Made by a program: the position numbers and the translations under genes | Part shown: in pieces, positions 29,217 through 38,961 of the stretch | Layout: every line of letters starts with the position of its first letter | Position numbering within the stretch: the stretch's first letter is position 1 | Notes under the pieces: model-generated | What the model was told of the DNA's origin: nothing | Seen by the model: only the letters and a program-made list of their open reading frames with translations | Databases searched by the model: none | Assembly (NCBI RefSeq): GCF_025567405.1 | Contig: NZ_JAOQKJ010000003.1 | Location: 284,366-348,365 of the forward strand | Source: Suilimivivens aceti | GTDB taxonomy: Bacteria > Bacillota > Clostridia > Lachnospirales > Lachnospiraceae | Length of the DNA stretch: 64,000 nucleotides | Direction of reading: 5' to 3'

Positions 29217-30290
29217 TTAATCTCCGAAGCTGATACCAAGAAGCTTGGCCTCCTTGACAATATCAGAATCCGGAGAAACCATTTTCAGCTTTCCTGCCAC
29301 ATCAGCAAGCGGAACCTTCACAATTTCTCTGTTCTTATATCCAACCATAAATCCGTACTCACCCTTCAGGATCAGTTCTCCTGCTTCTGCACCGAGACGG
29401 CTCGCAAATACTCTGTCATAAGGGCAGGGACTTCCGCCTCTCTGGGTATGTCCTGGTACTGTCACACGTACCTCTCCACCTGTCCTCTTCTGGATCTCAT
29501 CTGCCAGCTCATAGGAAACGGAAGGATATTTATAACTCTTCATTTTTTCTTTGTATTCTTTTTTGGACAGCTTCGCATCCTCCTTGGAAATGGCTCCCTC
29601 AGCCACTGCCAGAATCGTAAAACGGCTGCCATCCTGGTTTCTCTTTTCGATTGCCTCTATAACCCTGTTAATATCATAGGGAATCTCCGGGATCAGGATA
29701 ATATCTGCGCCGCCCGCCATACCGGCATTCAATGTCAGGAACCCTACCTTGTGTCCCATAACCTCCACAATAAAGGTCCGCCCATGGGAAGATGCTGTCG
29801 TATGGATACAGTCAATAGCTTCTGTGGCAATATTGACAGCACTCTGGAAGCCAAAGGTCATATCTGTTCCCCAGAGGTCATTGTCGATCGTCTTCGGAAG
29901 TGTGATCACATTGAGTCCCTCTTCCCTAAGAAGGTTTGCTGTCTTATGGGTGCCGTTTCCTCCAAGGATAACCAGACAGTCAAGACGCAGCTTATAGTAA
30001 TTCTGCTTCATGGCTTCTACCTTGTCGACGCCGTTCTCATCAGGCTCCCTGATGGTCTTGAACGGAACTCTTGAGCTGCCGAGAATCGTTCCTCCCTTAG
30101 TAAGGATACCGGAAAAATCATGTCCGGCAAGCATACGGAAGTTCCCATAGATCAGTCCCTTATAGCCATCCAGGAAGCCATAAATTTCCACATCTTCATT
30201 ACTGTTTACGAGGCACTTTACCACACCCCTCATTGCTGCGTTCAGTGCCTGACAGTCACCGCCGCTCGTTAACATACCGATTCTCTTCAT
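29217..30290 (-). CDS. pfkA: 6-phosphofructokinase (group with mixed Gly/Lys signature)
   Basis: Phosphorylates fructose 6-phosphate in glycolysis. 357 residues, slightly longer than E. coli PfkA (320). The phosphate-donor loop reads GGNGTH (Gly113 at the place of E. coli Gly104), as in ATP-dependent enzymes, whereas PKTIDND has Lys133 at the place of E. coli Gly124, as in PPi-dependent enzymes. This Gly/Lys mixture is known from some ATP-dependent, non-allosteric PFKs of actinobacteria and others. Substrate-site motifs MGHKVGFL and PGHTQRGGSP are present. ATP use is therefore the better guess but is not proven. Confidence 0.93.
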   Translation of the reverse strand: MKRIGMLTSGGDCQALNAAMRGVVKCLVNSNEDVEIYGFLDGYKGLIYGNFRMLAGHDFSGILTKGGTILGSSRVPFKTIREPDENGVDKVEAMKQNYYKLRLDCLVILGGNGTHKTANLLREEGLNVITLPKTIDNDLWGTDMTFGFQSAVNIATEAIDCIHTTASSHGRTFIVEVMGHKVGFLTLNAGMAGGADIILIPEIPYDINRVIEAIEKRNQDGSRFTILAVAEGAISKEDAKLSKKEYKEKMKSYKYPSVSYELADEIQKRTGGEVRVTVPGHTQRGGSPCPYDRVFASRLGAEAGELILKGEYGFMVGYKNREIVKVPLADVAGKLKMVSPDSDIVKEAKLLGISFGD

Positions 30291-30351
30291 TTGAAAGCCC
30301 TTCCTTTCTTTTGGAAAAATACCTTTTAAGTATACCCCATTTACAGCATAT

Positions 30352-31374
30352 CTACAACCGCTTTCTCAGATTCCTGTAGGTCCACAGCAGCCTGTAATAC
30401 AGCATAAACAACAGGGTGGATCTGCTCTGCAGACGGATCAGCTTTCTTTCCTCTGCATGAACTCTCTCCCCATAATATTTATTTTCCATAAACCCGGGAA
30501 ACGTCTCTTTCATCTCCCTGTAAAGTGCTTTCACAAATCCATATTCCTTTTTCTTCACACCAGCCATATAGGAAAACAGGGTATTTACATAAAACAGGGT
30601 GGTAAAGCTGCTTTCGATCTCCGGATAATACTGCTCCAGATAGTCAAATTCCCTGGCCTCCCTGACCATCACTCTTGCTGCTTCCATGCGGTCCTCGCAC
30701 CGGCTTTTTGTAATCGTATGCACCGTAGAGCTGTCATGCTGATAATAGTAATACATGGGCTCCTGGATATATTCAAAATGCTTCGCTCTCAGCATCCAGG
30801 AATTACTGATGGCGTTATCCTCATAGAAAATATGCTCGGGAAAACGGTTGGGATAATCCAGGATGATATGCCTCCTGTAAATCTTCACCACAAGACTGCC
30901 GCTGTCCAGGATCAGGGATCGGTATTTTTCCTCATTCAGGATCCCCGCCTGTGAAGGCTTGTTATTGTGTACGATCTGGCCGATCTGCATGCTGTGCTCT
31001 CCGGTCAGATGATAATCACACCCAACCATATCAGCACCAGTTTCTTCTGCCTTCTTCAGCAGCTTCTCATAATAATCATCACAGACCCAGTCATCGCTGT
31101 CGATAAATCCGATCCATTCGCCCTGTGCTTTCGCAAGACCCAGGTTCTTGGCTCCCCCCTGTCTTCTGTTCTCCGGTGAGGCGATCACCTTCACCTTCTC
31201 TGGATATTTTCTTTCATAGCTTCTAAGGATCTCCAATGATCTGTCCGTCGAACAGTCATCTACTGCTATGATCTCATAGTCCTCTATGGTCTGGTTCACC
31301 AGACTGTTCATACAGAAGGAAAGCTTATCGCCCTCTGCCATATTATATACCGGTACAATCACACTGAGTAACAT
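30352..31374 (-). CDS. Family 2 glycosyltransferase
   Basis: 340 residues. The GT-A domain (1-220) begins with LSVIVPVYNMAEGDKLSFCM, has the acidic pair in DDCSTDRS and the DxD-like DSDDWVCDDYY, and is followed by a C-terminal helical region with basic residues. It transfers a sugar to an unknown acceptor at the inner face of the membrane, as for wall or surface polysaccharides. The gene lies 55 bases after the PLP sugar aminotransferase on the same strand, which supports a role in a surface glycan. No further glycan genes accompany them. Confidence 0.93.
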   Translation of the reverse strand: MLLSVIVPVYNMAEGDKLSFCMNSLVNQTIEDYEIIAVDDCSTDRSLEILRSYERKYPEKVKVIASPENRRQGGAKNLGLAKAQGEWIGFIDSDDWVCDDYYEKLLKKAEETGADMVGCDYHLTGEHSMQIGQIVHNNKPSQAGILNEEKYRSLILDSGSLVVKIYRRHIILDYPNRFPEHIFYEDNAISNSWMLRAKHFEYIQEPMYYYYQHDSSTVHTITKSRCEDRMEAARVMVREAREFDYLEQYYPEIESSFTTLFYVNTLFSYMAGVKKKEYGFVKALYREMKETFPGFMENKYYGERVHAEERKLIRLQSRSTLLFMLYYRLLWTYRNLRKRL

Positions 31375-31428
31375 ATCCTCTTGTCTCCGCCCTTATACTG
31401 TCTGCCTTTTCGTGTCTCTTACAGCTTC

Positions 31429-32622
31429 TTAAGCCTTAAAATACTCTGCAATTCTGGTAACTGCCCGGATCACATCCTCTACATCCTGATCAGTCATGGC
31501 ATAGTAAAGAGGAAGGCTGATCTCTTCTGCATAGAGCTTCTCTGCTTTTGGGCAAAGTCCCCTTTTGTAGCCAAGCTTTTCATAGTAAGGGAAATAATAG
31601 GTAGGAATATAATGCACATTACAACAGATATTTTCTGCTGCCAGGGCCTCAAAAAACTGCTTTCTGTCAATCGTCAGCTTCTCTGGGCGGATCCGCAGGA
31701 TATACAGATGCCTTGTGGTATCAGATTCCGGAATCTCCTGCTGTACAAAAAGCTGCGGCAGCCTGGAAAAAGCCTCATTATAAGCCTTCACAATTGCCTT
31801 TCTTCGCTCCATGAATCTCGGAAGCTTATTGAGCTGGCTGATGATCAGCGCCGCCTGCATATCCGTCATACGATAGTTCATCCCAAGTGCGATCTGTTCG
31901 TAATACCAGGGGCCATCCGGCTCATGCTCCATGAGCTTCGGATCTCTGGTAATGCCATGGGCACGATATAATAAAAGCTTCTCATAATATTCTTTACTGT
32001 TGGTAAGGACTGCACCGCCTTCGCCTCCTGTTACGGTCTTTACCGGATGAAAGCTCATGGTCGTCATGTCAGCAATGGATCCGTTCATCCTGCCCTTATA
32101 GCTGGTGCCGATCACATGGGCGCCATCCTCGATAAGTACCAGATTATGTTCTCTGCAGTGGGTAAGCAATCTGTCCAGTTCCACTGACTGACCTGTAAAG
32201 TCAACTGCTACTACGGCCTTTGTTCTCTCTGTTGTCAGCTTCTCCACATGTGCCGGATCTATGTTATAGGTATTTTCATTGATATCTGCAAAGACAGGCT
32301 TTGCCCCGCAGTACAGTGCACAGTTTGCAGAGGCGGCAAAGGTAATCGGTGTAGTAATCACTTCATCTCCCGGCATAACTCCGGCTGCCAGACAGGCAAT
32401 ATGAAGTGCCGCTGTCCCATTGCTGCATACAACTGCATATTTTGCTCCCGTTACTTCACACAGCTTTTCTTCCAGTTCCCCGATCTTGGGACCACAGGTC
32501 AGATAATCACTTTTCAGCACATCTACAACTGCCTGGATATCATCCTCATCAATAAACTGGTGTCCATAAAATATTTTTGTACTGCGGACAGGTTCCCCTC
32601 CGCAGATTGCCGGTTTCTCCAT
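31429..32622 (-). CDS. DegT/DnrJ/EryC1-family sugar aminotransferase (PseC-like)
   Basis: PLP enzyme that adds an amino group to a keto-sugar nucleotide. 397 residues from the second ATG (32622), which stands 8 bases from AGGAGG; the first ATG is only 2 bases from it. The PLP Lys is in SFHPVKTVTGGEGGA, and the N-terminus (FYGHQFIDEDDIQAVVDVL, LTCGPKIGELEEKL) resembles PseC, which makes UDP-4-amino-4,6-dideoxy sugars. The partner dehydratase PseB is not in the window, so the exact sugar is open. Together with the downstream glycosyltransferase it may decorate a surface polymer. Confidence 0.92.
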   Translation of the reverse strand: MEKPAICGGEPVRSTKIFYGHQFIDEDDIQAVVDVLKSDYLTCGPKIGELEEKLCEVTGAKYAVVCSNGTAALHIACLAAGVMPGDEVITTPITFAASANCALYCGAKPVFADINENTYNIDPAHVEKLTTERTKAVVAVDFTGQSVELDRLLTHCREHNLVLIEDGAHVIGTSYKGRMNGSIADMTTMSFHPVKTVTGGEGGAVLTNSKEYYEKLLLYRAHGITRDPKLMEHEPDGPWYYEQIALGMNYRMTDMQAALIISQLNKLPRFMERRKAIVKAYNEAFSRLPQLFVQQEIPESDTTRHLYILRIRPEKLTIDRKQFFEALAAENICCNVHYIPTYYFPYYEKLGYKRGLCPKAEKLYAEEISLPLYYAMTDQDVEDVIRAVTRIAEYFKA

Positions 32623-32642
32623 ATTCATTGCCTCCTGTTATT

Positions 32643-34010
32643 CTATGACGTCTGCCGGAACCTGGCCTCCCTGATCGCAGGAAATGTTACCGTGATCTCT
32701 GTCCCTTCTCCCGGCTCACTCTTTAGTGCAATTTCCGCATTTAATTTTAACAGAATATGCTTGACGATTGCAAGTCCAAGACCCGTTCCCCCTGTGGATT
32801 TGCTTCTACTTTTATCCACCCGGTAAAAACGCTCGAAGATCCGTTCCTGATGTTCCCTCGGAATACCAATACCGGTATCCTTCACCGTCAGTACTGCCAG
32901 ATCCAGGCGGTCTTCCACGATCACACTGACGCTTCCCTTTTCCTTATTGTACCTGATTGCATTATCACACAGGTTGTAAAGCACCTCATCCACCATCTGA
33001 TGATTAGCTGATATCACTACATTCACGCCACTCACCGTAAGGGTAACACCATGCTTCTCTGCATTCAGCTGCAGCATATCAACACAGTTTTTTGCACATT
33101 CATAAAGATTGACAGGTTCCATAGTCTCCTGATTTTCTGAATCATCCAGCTCTGACAGACGTATCACGTCATTGATCAGTACCAGGAGTCTTCCTGCATT
33201 TTTGTGGATCTCACCACAAAACCGACGCACCTCCCCCTCTTCTGCGACCATGCCGTTTTCCACAAGCTCTGCATAACCGGAGATCGCTGTCAGTGGTGTC
33301 TTCAGTTCATGGGAAACATTGGCTGTAAATTCCTGCCTGAGCCTTGCATTTTCCAGCACGTCATCCTGCTGTCTCTGAATAGCCTCAATGAAGGGCTTCA
33401 TTTCTTCATAAGAAGAAACCTCTCCTGTCTCCCCGCCGCTCTCTGCGATCTGCCGTATAGGACGGATGATCCCTTCTGCCAAGTAATACGAAACTATCCC
33501 ACATACAACCAGCAGTGCTGCTACGATCAGTAGAAGATACGGCACTGCATATTCCATTACCTTGTAAATACTGTCAGCTTCCCTGGCAACCCGCAGGACA
33601 GTCCCATCCTTCAGAAGCATGGCATAATAGTAGGTATTTTCATCCAGTGTGGCAGATCTTCGGATCTCAAAGCCACTTCCATCTGTAAGAGCTTCCTGTA
33701 CTTCCGGCCTGCTCTTGTGATTCGAAAGACCGTCCGCACGCACCTTGGAATCGTACAGCACATCTCCTTCATGGTCTATCACAGTAATACGGATATCCTG
33801 TGCACCATTTTCTCCTGTCAGAGGTGCAAGTGACTTCTCAATATCCTCAGTGCCCTCCAGCAGTCCTGCTGCCATCTGTGCATAGTGTCTGCTATCCTCC
33901 AGCACCTGCTTTTTCAGCAGATTATAATAAACAGCTACCGTAAGCAAAAGGGTAACCACAATTGCCAGAGTAGCTGTTGCAAATAGTCTGTTATATATTT
34001 TTCTCTTCAT
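32643..34010 (-). CDS. phoR: Phosphate-regulon sensor kinase PhoR
   Basis: 455-residue histidine kinase. Helix 1 about 10-32, an extracytoplasmic Cache-like domain (35-152), helix 2 about 153-178, HAMP, phosphoacceptor His234 (NVSHELKTPLTAISGY), and the ATPase domain (NLCDNAIRYN, DTGIGIP, GGTGLGLAIV). The architecture with the outside domain matches the Firmicutes PhoR type. The gene follows its regulator by 12 bases and is adjacent to Na/Pi, PhoU and Pst genes, which supports phosphate sensing. Naming rests mainly on context. Confidence 0.9.
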   Translation of the reverse strand: MKRKIYNRLFATATLAIVVTLLLTVAVYYNLLKKQVLEDSRHYAQMAAGLLEGTEDIEKSLAPLTGENGAQDIRITVIDHEGDVLYDSKVRADGLSNHKSRPEVQEALTDGSGFEIRRSATLDENTYYYAMLLKDGTVLRVAREADSIYKVMEYAVPYLLLIVAALLVVCGIVSYYLAEGIIRPIRQIAESGGETGEVSSYEEMKPFIEAIQRQQDDVLENARLRQEFTANVSHELKTPLTAISGYAELVENGMVAEEGEVRRFCGEIHKNAGRLLVLINDVIRLSELDDSENQETMEPVNLYECAKNCVDMLQLNAEKHGVTLTVSGVNVVISANHQMVDEVLYNLCDNAIRYNKEKGSVSVIVEDRLDLAVLTVKDTGIGIPREHQERIFERFYRVDKSRSKSTGGTGLGLAIVKHILLKLNAEIALKSEPGEGTEITVTFPAIREARFRQTS

Positions 34011-34022
34011 AGGTATATTCCT

Positions 34023-34697
34023 TTATGCACTGAAAATATAGCCGACGTTCCGCACTGTCTTGATCAGACTTCCGGTCTCTCCAAGCTTCTGCCTCAGTGT
34101 TTTGATATGCATATCAAGGGTTCTTGATTCTCCCTCAAAATTAGTACCCCATACCTTTTCCAGGATCTCCTCACGGGATGTCACAATACCCGCATTCGTC
34201 ATAAGGAGTTTCAAAAGCTCATATTCCTTAAAGGTAAGCTCGCAGTCTGCCCCTGCCGCTGTAACCTTGTGCTTTTCATCGTCCATACGGACTGTTCCTA
34301 TTTCAAGCACTCTGCTGTTCTGCTCTCTGCTTGTCCTCCTCAGAAGAGCCTTCACCCTTGAGATCAGCTCCATAATACCAAAAGGCTTTGTCAGGTAATC
34401 ATCCGCACCGATATCCAGTCCCTTTACCTTGTCGATTTCTGTCGTTCTGGCTGTCACCAAGATAATGGGAAGCTCTCTTCCCCTTTTATCCTGACGCAGT
34501 TCCCTGACAATATCAAGACCATCTGCATCCGGAAGCATCAGATCAAGGAGCAGCAGATCCGGCTGCCTTTCTTCAAATGCCTTTCGGAATTCTCCTGCAG
34601 TTTCAAACTCCTGTACTTCATATCCGGAATTTTTCAGGGCGATCACCTCGATCTCCCTGATATTCTTATCATCCTCAACAATATATACAAATGCCAC
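34023..34697 (-). CDS. phoP: Phosphate response regulator (PhoP/PhoB type)
   Basis: OmpR-family regulator of 224 residues. Receiver with Asp52 (LLDLMLP) and Lys104 (YLTKPF); winged helix with SRTLDMHIKTLRQKL. It is 15 bases after the Na/Pi cotransporter gene and 12 before phoR. It should bind the PHO-box-like repeats before pstS. Confidence 0.92.
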   Translation of the reverse strand: MAFVYIVEDDKNIREIEVIALKNSGYEVQEFETAGEFRKAFEERQPDLLLLDLMLPDADGLDIVRELRQDKRGRELPIILVTARTTEIDKVKGLDIGADDYLTKPFGIMELISRVKALLRRTSREQNSRVLEIGTVRMDDEKHKVTAAGADCELTFKEYELLKLLMTNAGIVTSREEILEKVWGTNFEGESRTLDMHIKTLRQKLGETGSLIKTVRNVGYIFSA

Positions 34698-34712
34698 AAC
34701 AGTCCCGCCTTT

Positions 34713-36488
34713 CTATGGCAGCTGATAACGTTCCTTCAAATGCTTTACCTCTGTCGTGAAGGCAACATTATCCTTACTGGAAATTGCCTCCTGATATTCA
34801 TGTGCTTCAAAGTTTTCCTCATTGAGCTGTAACAGGGACAATGCAATATTAGAGCAGTGATCTGATACCCTTTCATAATTAGTTACAATATCTGAAAGGA
34901 TAAATCCCATTTCAATCGTACATTTCCCCTTGCGGAGGCGTTTCATATGTCTTTTCTTTACTTCTACACTGAGATAATCGATCACTTCTTCCATTGGCTC
35001 GATCATGGCAGCCAGCTTCAGATCTTCCTCCTGGAACACCAGAACAGAGGTGTTGATGATATCCTTGATCGCACCGGTATAAATACCCAGTTCCTCTCTT
35101 GCTTTCCTGGAAAAATCCAGTTCCTTGGCATGCATTTCCTTCGCTGCTTCCATGATATTGATCGCGTGATCCGAAATACGTTCAAAATCACCAATACTGT
35201 GAAGCAGTACGGATAAATGCTGACTGTCTTTTTCAGTCAGGTGGCGGCTTGACAGCTTGACAAGATAAACACCGATCTCATCCTCATAATGATCTACGAT
35301 ATTTTCAAGCTCCACCACTCTGTCTGCAGAGGCTTTATCAAACTTGTCCAGCATCTGGATTGCCAGGAACAGTGCTTCCCTGGAATAATCTGCCATATCT
35401 ACCGCTACATTTTTACACTGTTCCAGAGCAAATCCGGGTGTTGACAGGAAGCGGGTATCCAAGAGCTGGATTTCTTTTCTGGATTTTTCGGCTTCCTTCT
35501 CCCTCTCCTCTTCCGTTTCAGGAATCGTCAGATAAGCCAGCTTTTCAAGGATCCAGGAAACCGGGAAAATAATAATGACTGCTGCCACATTGAATGCAGT
35601 ATGAATCACAGCAACACCAAGGGCACTCGCTGCCTCTTCAAGAAACGCAAAGTGGATAAAAGCATTCAGTGCATAAAAAACAGCCATAAATGCTACTGTC
35701 TTTATGATATTGTAGTACAGATGGATCAGGGCTGCCCGCTTGGCATTCTTGCTGGCACCCGCACTGGAGATCAGTGCTGTCACACAGGTTCCTACATTCT
35801 GTCCCATGATAATGGGGATCGCTGTAGCATAACTTACTACACCCGTTGCACACAGCGCCTGCAGGATACCAATAGATGCGGATGAAGACTGGATAACTGC
35901 TGTCAGGATCAGACCTACCAGCATACCCAGTACCGGATTGGAAAACATAAGCAGAATATGTGAAAATTCCGGCTGCTCTGCCAGAGGCTCAACAGCCGTA
36001 GACATCGTGTCCATACCAAACATCAGTACCGCAAACCCGATCAGGATCGTACCAATATTTTTCTGTCTTTCCTTCTTGCCAATGCTGATCAGACATACAC
36101 CAATAATTGCCAGGATCGGCGAAAAGGAAGTAGGCTTCAGAAGCTGCAGGAAAAATCCGGATCCGTTTACATCTGTAAGGCTCAGGATCCAGGCTGTTAC
36201 TGTTGTTCCTACGTTGGCACCAAGAATAACTCCCACAGCCTGTGAGAGTTTCATAATACCGGAATTGACAAATCCGACTACCATGACAGTTGTTGCAGAA
36301 GATGACTGGATCACTGCAGTCACACCTGCGCCCAGAAGCACAGCCATCAGCTTGTTGCTCGTCAGCTTCTCAAGAATGTGCTCCAGTTTACCGCCGGATG
36401 CCTTCTTCAGTCCATCACCAAGGACCTCCATTCCATACAGAAACAGAGCCAGGCCTCCGATCATCGACAGTAACGAAAAAATATCCAT
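34713..36488 (-). CDS. Na/Pi cotransporter with C-terminal PhoU-like domain
   Basis: 591 residues from ATG 36488, which has GGAGG at a good distance; the 15 codons further upstream lack one. The N-terminal half (about 1-330) has the duplicated NptA/PNaS repeats with QSSSATTVMVVGFV and QSSSASIGILQAL, each in a membrane hairpin. The C-terminal part (about 370-585) is helical and PhoU-like. It imports phosphate with sodium. Lying between phoU and phoPR, it adds a low-affinity route to the Pst system. Confidence 0.95.
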   Translation of the reverse strand: MDIFSLLSMIGGLALFLYGMEVLGDGLKKASGGKLEHILEKLTSNKLMAVLLGAGVTAVIQSSSATTVMVVGFVNSGIMKLSQAVGVILGANVGTTVTAWILSLTDVNGSGFFLQLLKPTSFSPILAIIGVCLISIGKKERQKNIGTILIGFAVLMFGMDTMSTAVEPLAEQPEFSHILLMFSNPVLGMLVGLILTAVIQSSSASIGILQALCATGVVSYATAIPIIMGQNVGTCVTALISSAGASKNAKRAALIHLYYNIIKTVAFMAVFYALNAFIHFAFLEEAASALGVAVIHTAFNVAAVIIIFPVSWILEKLAYLTIPETEEEREKEAEKSRKEIQLLDTRFLSTPGFALEQCKNVAVDMADYSREALFLAIQMLDKFDKASADRVVELENIVDHYEDEIGVYLVKLSSRHLTEKDSQHLSVLLHSIGDFERISDHAINIMEAAKEMHAKELDFSRKAREELGIYTGAIKDIINTSVLVFQEEDLKLAAMIEPMEEVIDYLSVEVKKRHMKRLRKGKCTIEMGFILSDIVTNYERVSDHCSNIALSLLQLNEENFEAHEYQEAISSKDNVAFTTEVKHLKERYQLP

Positions 36489-36601
36489 GTTATCCCTCCG
36501 GGTCATGCGTAGAAAGCTCGCTTTGATTCCCATTCTACACTATTTATTCCCATTTGGATATAAAAATTTTCATTCTGTCGTTTTCCAGGGACTTATCTTT
36601 C

Positions 36602-37264
36602 TTACAAAAGCCTCATATCACTGATATTTCCAGTCTCTTTGAAGATCTCCCATTCACAGATATTAACAGCATGATCTCCGATCTTTTCCAGATATTTGGC
36701 TATCATCAAAATGTCAACGCTCTCATCTGCATCCCTGGTTTCCTTTTTCAGTGACTCGATGACATCATTCTTAACAGCATTAAAAAGCTCGTCTACAACA
36801 TCATCTTTCTGAATGACTTCCTGCGCTTCCTCTTTATTTCTGCCGGTAAAAGCATCCACCGCCATCCGAAGCATATCTCTCGTTTCCCCGATCATCGGAT
36901 TTAAGTGGACAGAATACGCTGACAGCTCCTTCATATCCATCCGGATGAGCAGCTCTGCAATATCTGCCACATGATCTCCTACTCTCTCAATATCGGTAAC
37001 CACCTTCAGGCTGGCTGTGACTGCCCGCAGGTCACTGACAATTGGCTGCTGCTTCGTGATCAGGAACAGACATTCTGATTCAATTTCCCTCTGCCTTCTG
37101 TTGATATCCTTATCCACTGCCACGATTTTTTCTATGGCAGCCTTTTCCTTTTTTTCATAGGCCTCGAACAGAGTTTCATAGTTTTTCTCAACTCTGGTCG
37201 CCATATCAGCTACATTTTCCTTTAACTGGTTTAATTCATTGATAAATGTTGTTCTGGGTGACAT
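36602..37264 (-). CDS. phoU: Phosphate transport regulator PhoU
   Basis: 220-residue all-helical protein with two PhoU repeats and metal-binding motifs ERVGDHVADIAE and EKIGDHAVNICE. It links the Pst transporter to PhoR and prevents excess uptake. 29 bases after pstB. Confidence 0.96.
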   Translation of the reverse strand: MSPRTTFINELNQLKENVADMATRVEKNYETLFEAYEKKEKAAIEKIVAVDKDINRRQREIESECLFLITKQQPIVSDLRAVTASLKVVTDIERVGDHVADIAELLIRMDMKELSAYSVHLNPMIGETRDMLRMAVDAFTGRNKEEAQEVIQKDDVVDELFNAVKNDVIESLKKETRDADESVDILMIAKYLEKIGDHAVNICEWEIFKETGNISDMRLL

Positions 37265-37293
37265 GTTATTCTCCTTCTGTCTCTCCTAGTATA

Positions 37294-38058
37294 TCAGCCA
37301 AACCGTCCGGTAATATAATCCTCAGTCCTCTTATCCCTGGGTCTTGAAAAGATATTATCTGTTGTATCAAATTCGATCACTTCTCCCACCAGGAAAAATG
37401 CGGTATAGTCAGAAACCCGGGCTGCCTGCTGCATGTTATGGGTAACGACCACGACTGTATAATCCTTCTTCAGCTCTTCCATCAGCTCCTCAACCTTAAG
37501 AGTTGAGATCGGATCCAGTGCCGAGGTCGGCTCATCCATCAAAAGGATCTCTGGTTCTACTGCCAGTGCCCTTGCAATACAAAGTCTCTGCTGCTGTCCA
37601 CCCGAAAGACCAAGCGCAGACTTTTTCAGACGGTCTTTTACCTCATCAAAGATAGCAGCACCTCTGAGTGATCTTTCTACGATCTCATCCAGCGCGGCTT
37701 TATTTTTGATCCCGTGGATCCTTGGTCCATAAGCAATATTGTCATAAATGCTCATAGGAAATGGATTGGGCTGCTGAAACACCATTCCCATCTTTTTCCG
37801 GAGCAGCGTGGTATCTACCTTTGGATCATAAATATCCTCGCCGTCCAGGTAAACCTTTCCCTCTATCCTGACACAATCTACCAGATCGTTCATCCTGTTC
37901 AGTGTTTTCAGAAAGGTGGATTTTCCACACCCGGAGGGTCCGATGAATGCCGTAATAGCCCCTTCCCGAATCTTCATGTTGATGTCTTTCAGCGCATGAT
38001 TCTCTCCATAATAGAGATTTAAGTTTTCGGTGATAATTTTATTCTGGTTTTCGTTCAT
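37294..38058 (-). CDS. pstB: Phosphate ABC transporter ATPase PstB
   Basis: 254 residues. Walker A GPSGCGKST, Q loop FQQPNPFPMSIYDNIAYG (typical PstB), signature LSGGQQQRLCIARALA, Walker B ILLMDEPTSALDP, switch His in VVVTHNMQQA. Drives phosphate import through PstA/PstC. It lies 30 bases after pstA. Confidence 0.97.
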   Translation of the reverse strand: MNENQNKIITENLNLYYGENHALKDINMKIREGAITAFIGPSGCGKSTFLKTLNRMNDLVDCVRIEGKVYLDGEDIYDPKVDTTLLRKKMGMVFQQPNPFPMSIYDNIAYGPRIHGIKNKAALDEIVERSLRGAAIFDEVKDRLKKSALGLSGGQQQRLCIARALAVEPEILLMDEPTSALDPISTLKVEELMEELKKDYTVVVVTHNMQQAARVSDYTAFFLVGEVIEFDTTDNIFSRPRDKRTEDYITGRFG

Positions 38059-38088
38059 TATGATACCCTTATCTTTCTTTTTCCTGCT

Positions 38089-38961
38089 TTATTCAGCTCT
38101 GGTTACATCCAGCTTTCTGGAAAGAACCTTAGTCAGCCAGTTGATCACAAGTACGATCACAAGAAGAACTGCTGCAATACCAAAAGCGGTAGAATATTCG
38201 GCCTTAGCCATACTTAAATACAGCTGGATCGTTAAGGTGCCTCCTGATTCCAGTATCTTTTTCAGGAAACCGATCCCTGATTTCGGAAGCAGATAACCAC
38301 TACCTGCTGTAAACAGAAGCGCCGCCGATTCTCCAACGATCCTTCCGATCGCGAGGATCACACCTGTAATAATACCCGGCATGGCTGAGGGAAGGAGTAC
38401 TGTGCGGATCATATACCATTTCGTTGCCCCCATTCCAAGGGCACCGCTCCGGTAGCTGTCCGGTACCGTTTTTAACGCTTCCTGCGTATTCCTTGTGATC
38501 AGCGGCAATACCATAAGCGTCAGCGTAAGAGAGCCTGTCAGAATGGAGTAGCCAAGTCCAAGTCCGGTTCCAAAAAACATCATACCAAACATACCAAAAA
38601 TAATAGATGGAATACCGGAAAGTGTTTCTGTTGTAAACTCGATCGCCCTTACCAGCTTTCCGGGCTTTGCATATTCATTCAGATAAATAGCAGATCCGAT
38701 TCCCACCGGTGTTGCTATGAGAAGAGTGATCACTATAATATACAGGGTATTCACTATATTTCCCGCAATACCTACAGTTTTGTTCAAGGTACTCGTTACC
38801 GTTGTAAGAAACTGCAGATTCACACTCCGGATTCCCTTTACAAACACATAAGCAATGATTCCAGCCAAAAGGATTACAGAAAAAGCAGCAGAAAGATTGA
38901 TCAGACCACTTACAAATACATCTGATGTCCTTTTCCTTCTGTTCATGATACTGTCATGCAT
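38089..38961 (-). CDS. pstA: Phosphate ABC transporter permease PstA
   Basis: 290-residue permease with six hydrophobic helices and the EAA-type loop (EALKTVPDSYRSGALGMGAT). Its start overlaps the pstC stop by 8 bases. Confidence 0.96.
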   Translation of the reverse strand: MHDSIMNRRKRTSDVFVSGLINLSAAFSVILLAGIIAYVFVKGIRSVNLQFLTTVTSTLNKTVGIAGNIVNTLYIIVITLLIATPVGIGSAIYLNEYAKPGKLVRAIEFTTETLSGIPSIIFGMFGMMFFGTGLGLGYSILTGSLTLTLMVLPLITRNTQEALKTVPDSYRSGALGMGATKWYMIRTVLLPSAMPGIITGVILAIGRIVGESAALLFTAGSGYLLPKSGIGFLKKILESGGTLTIQLYLSMAKAEYSTAFGIAAVLLVIVLVINWLTKVLSRKLDVTRAE

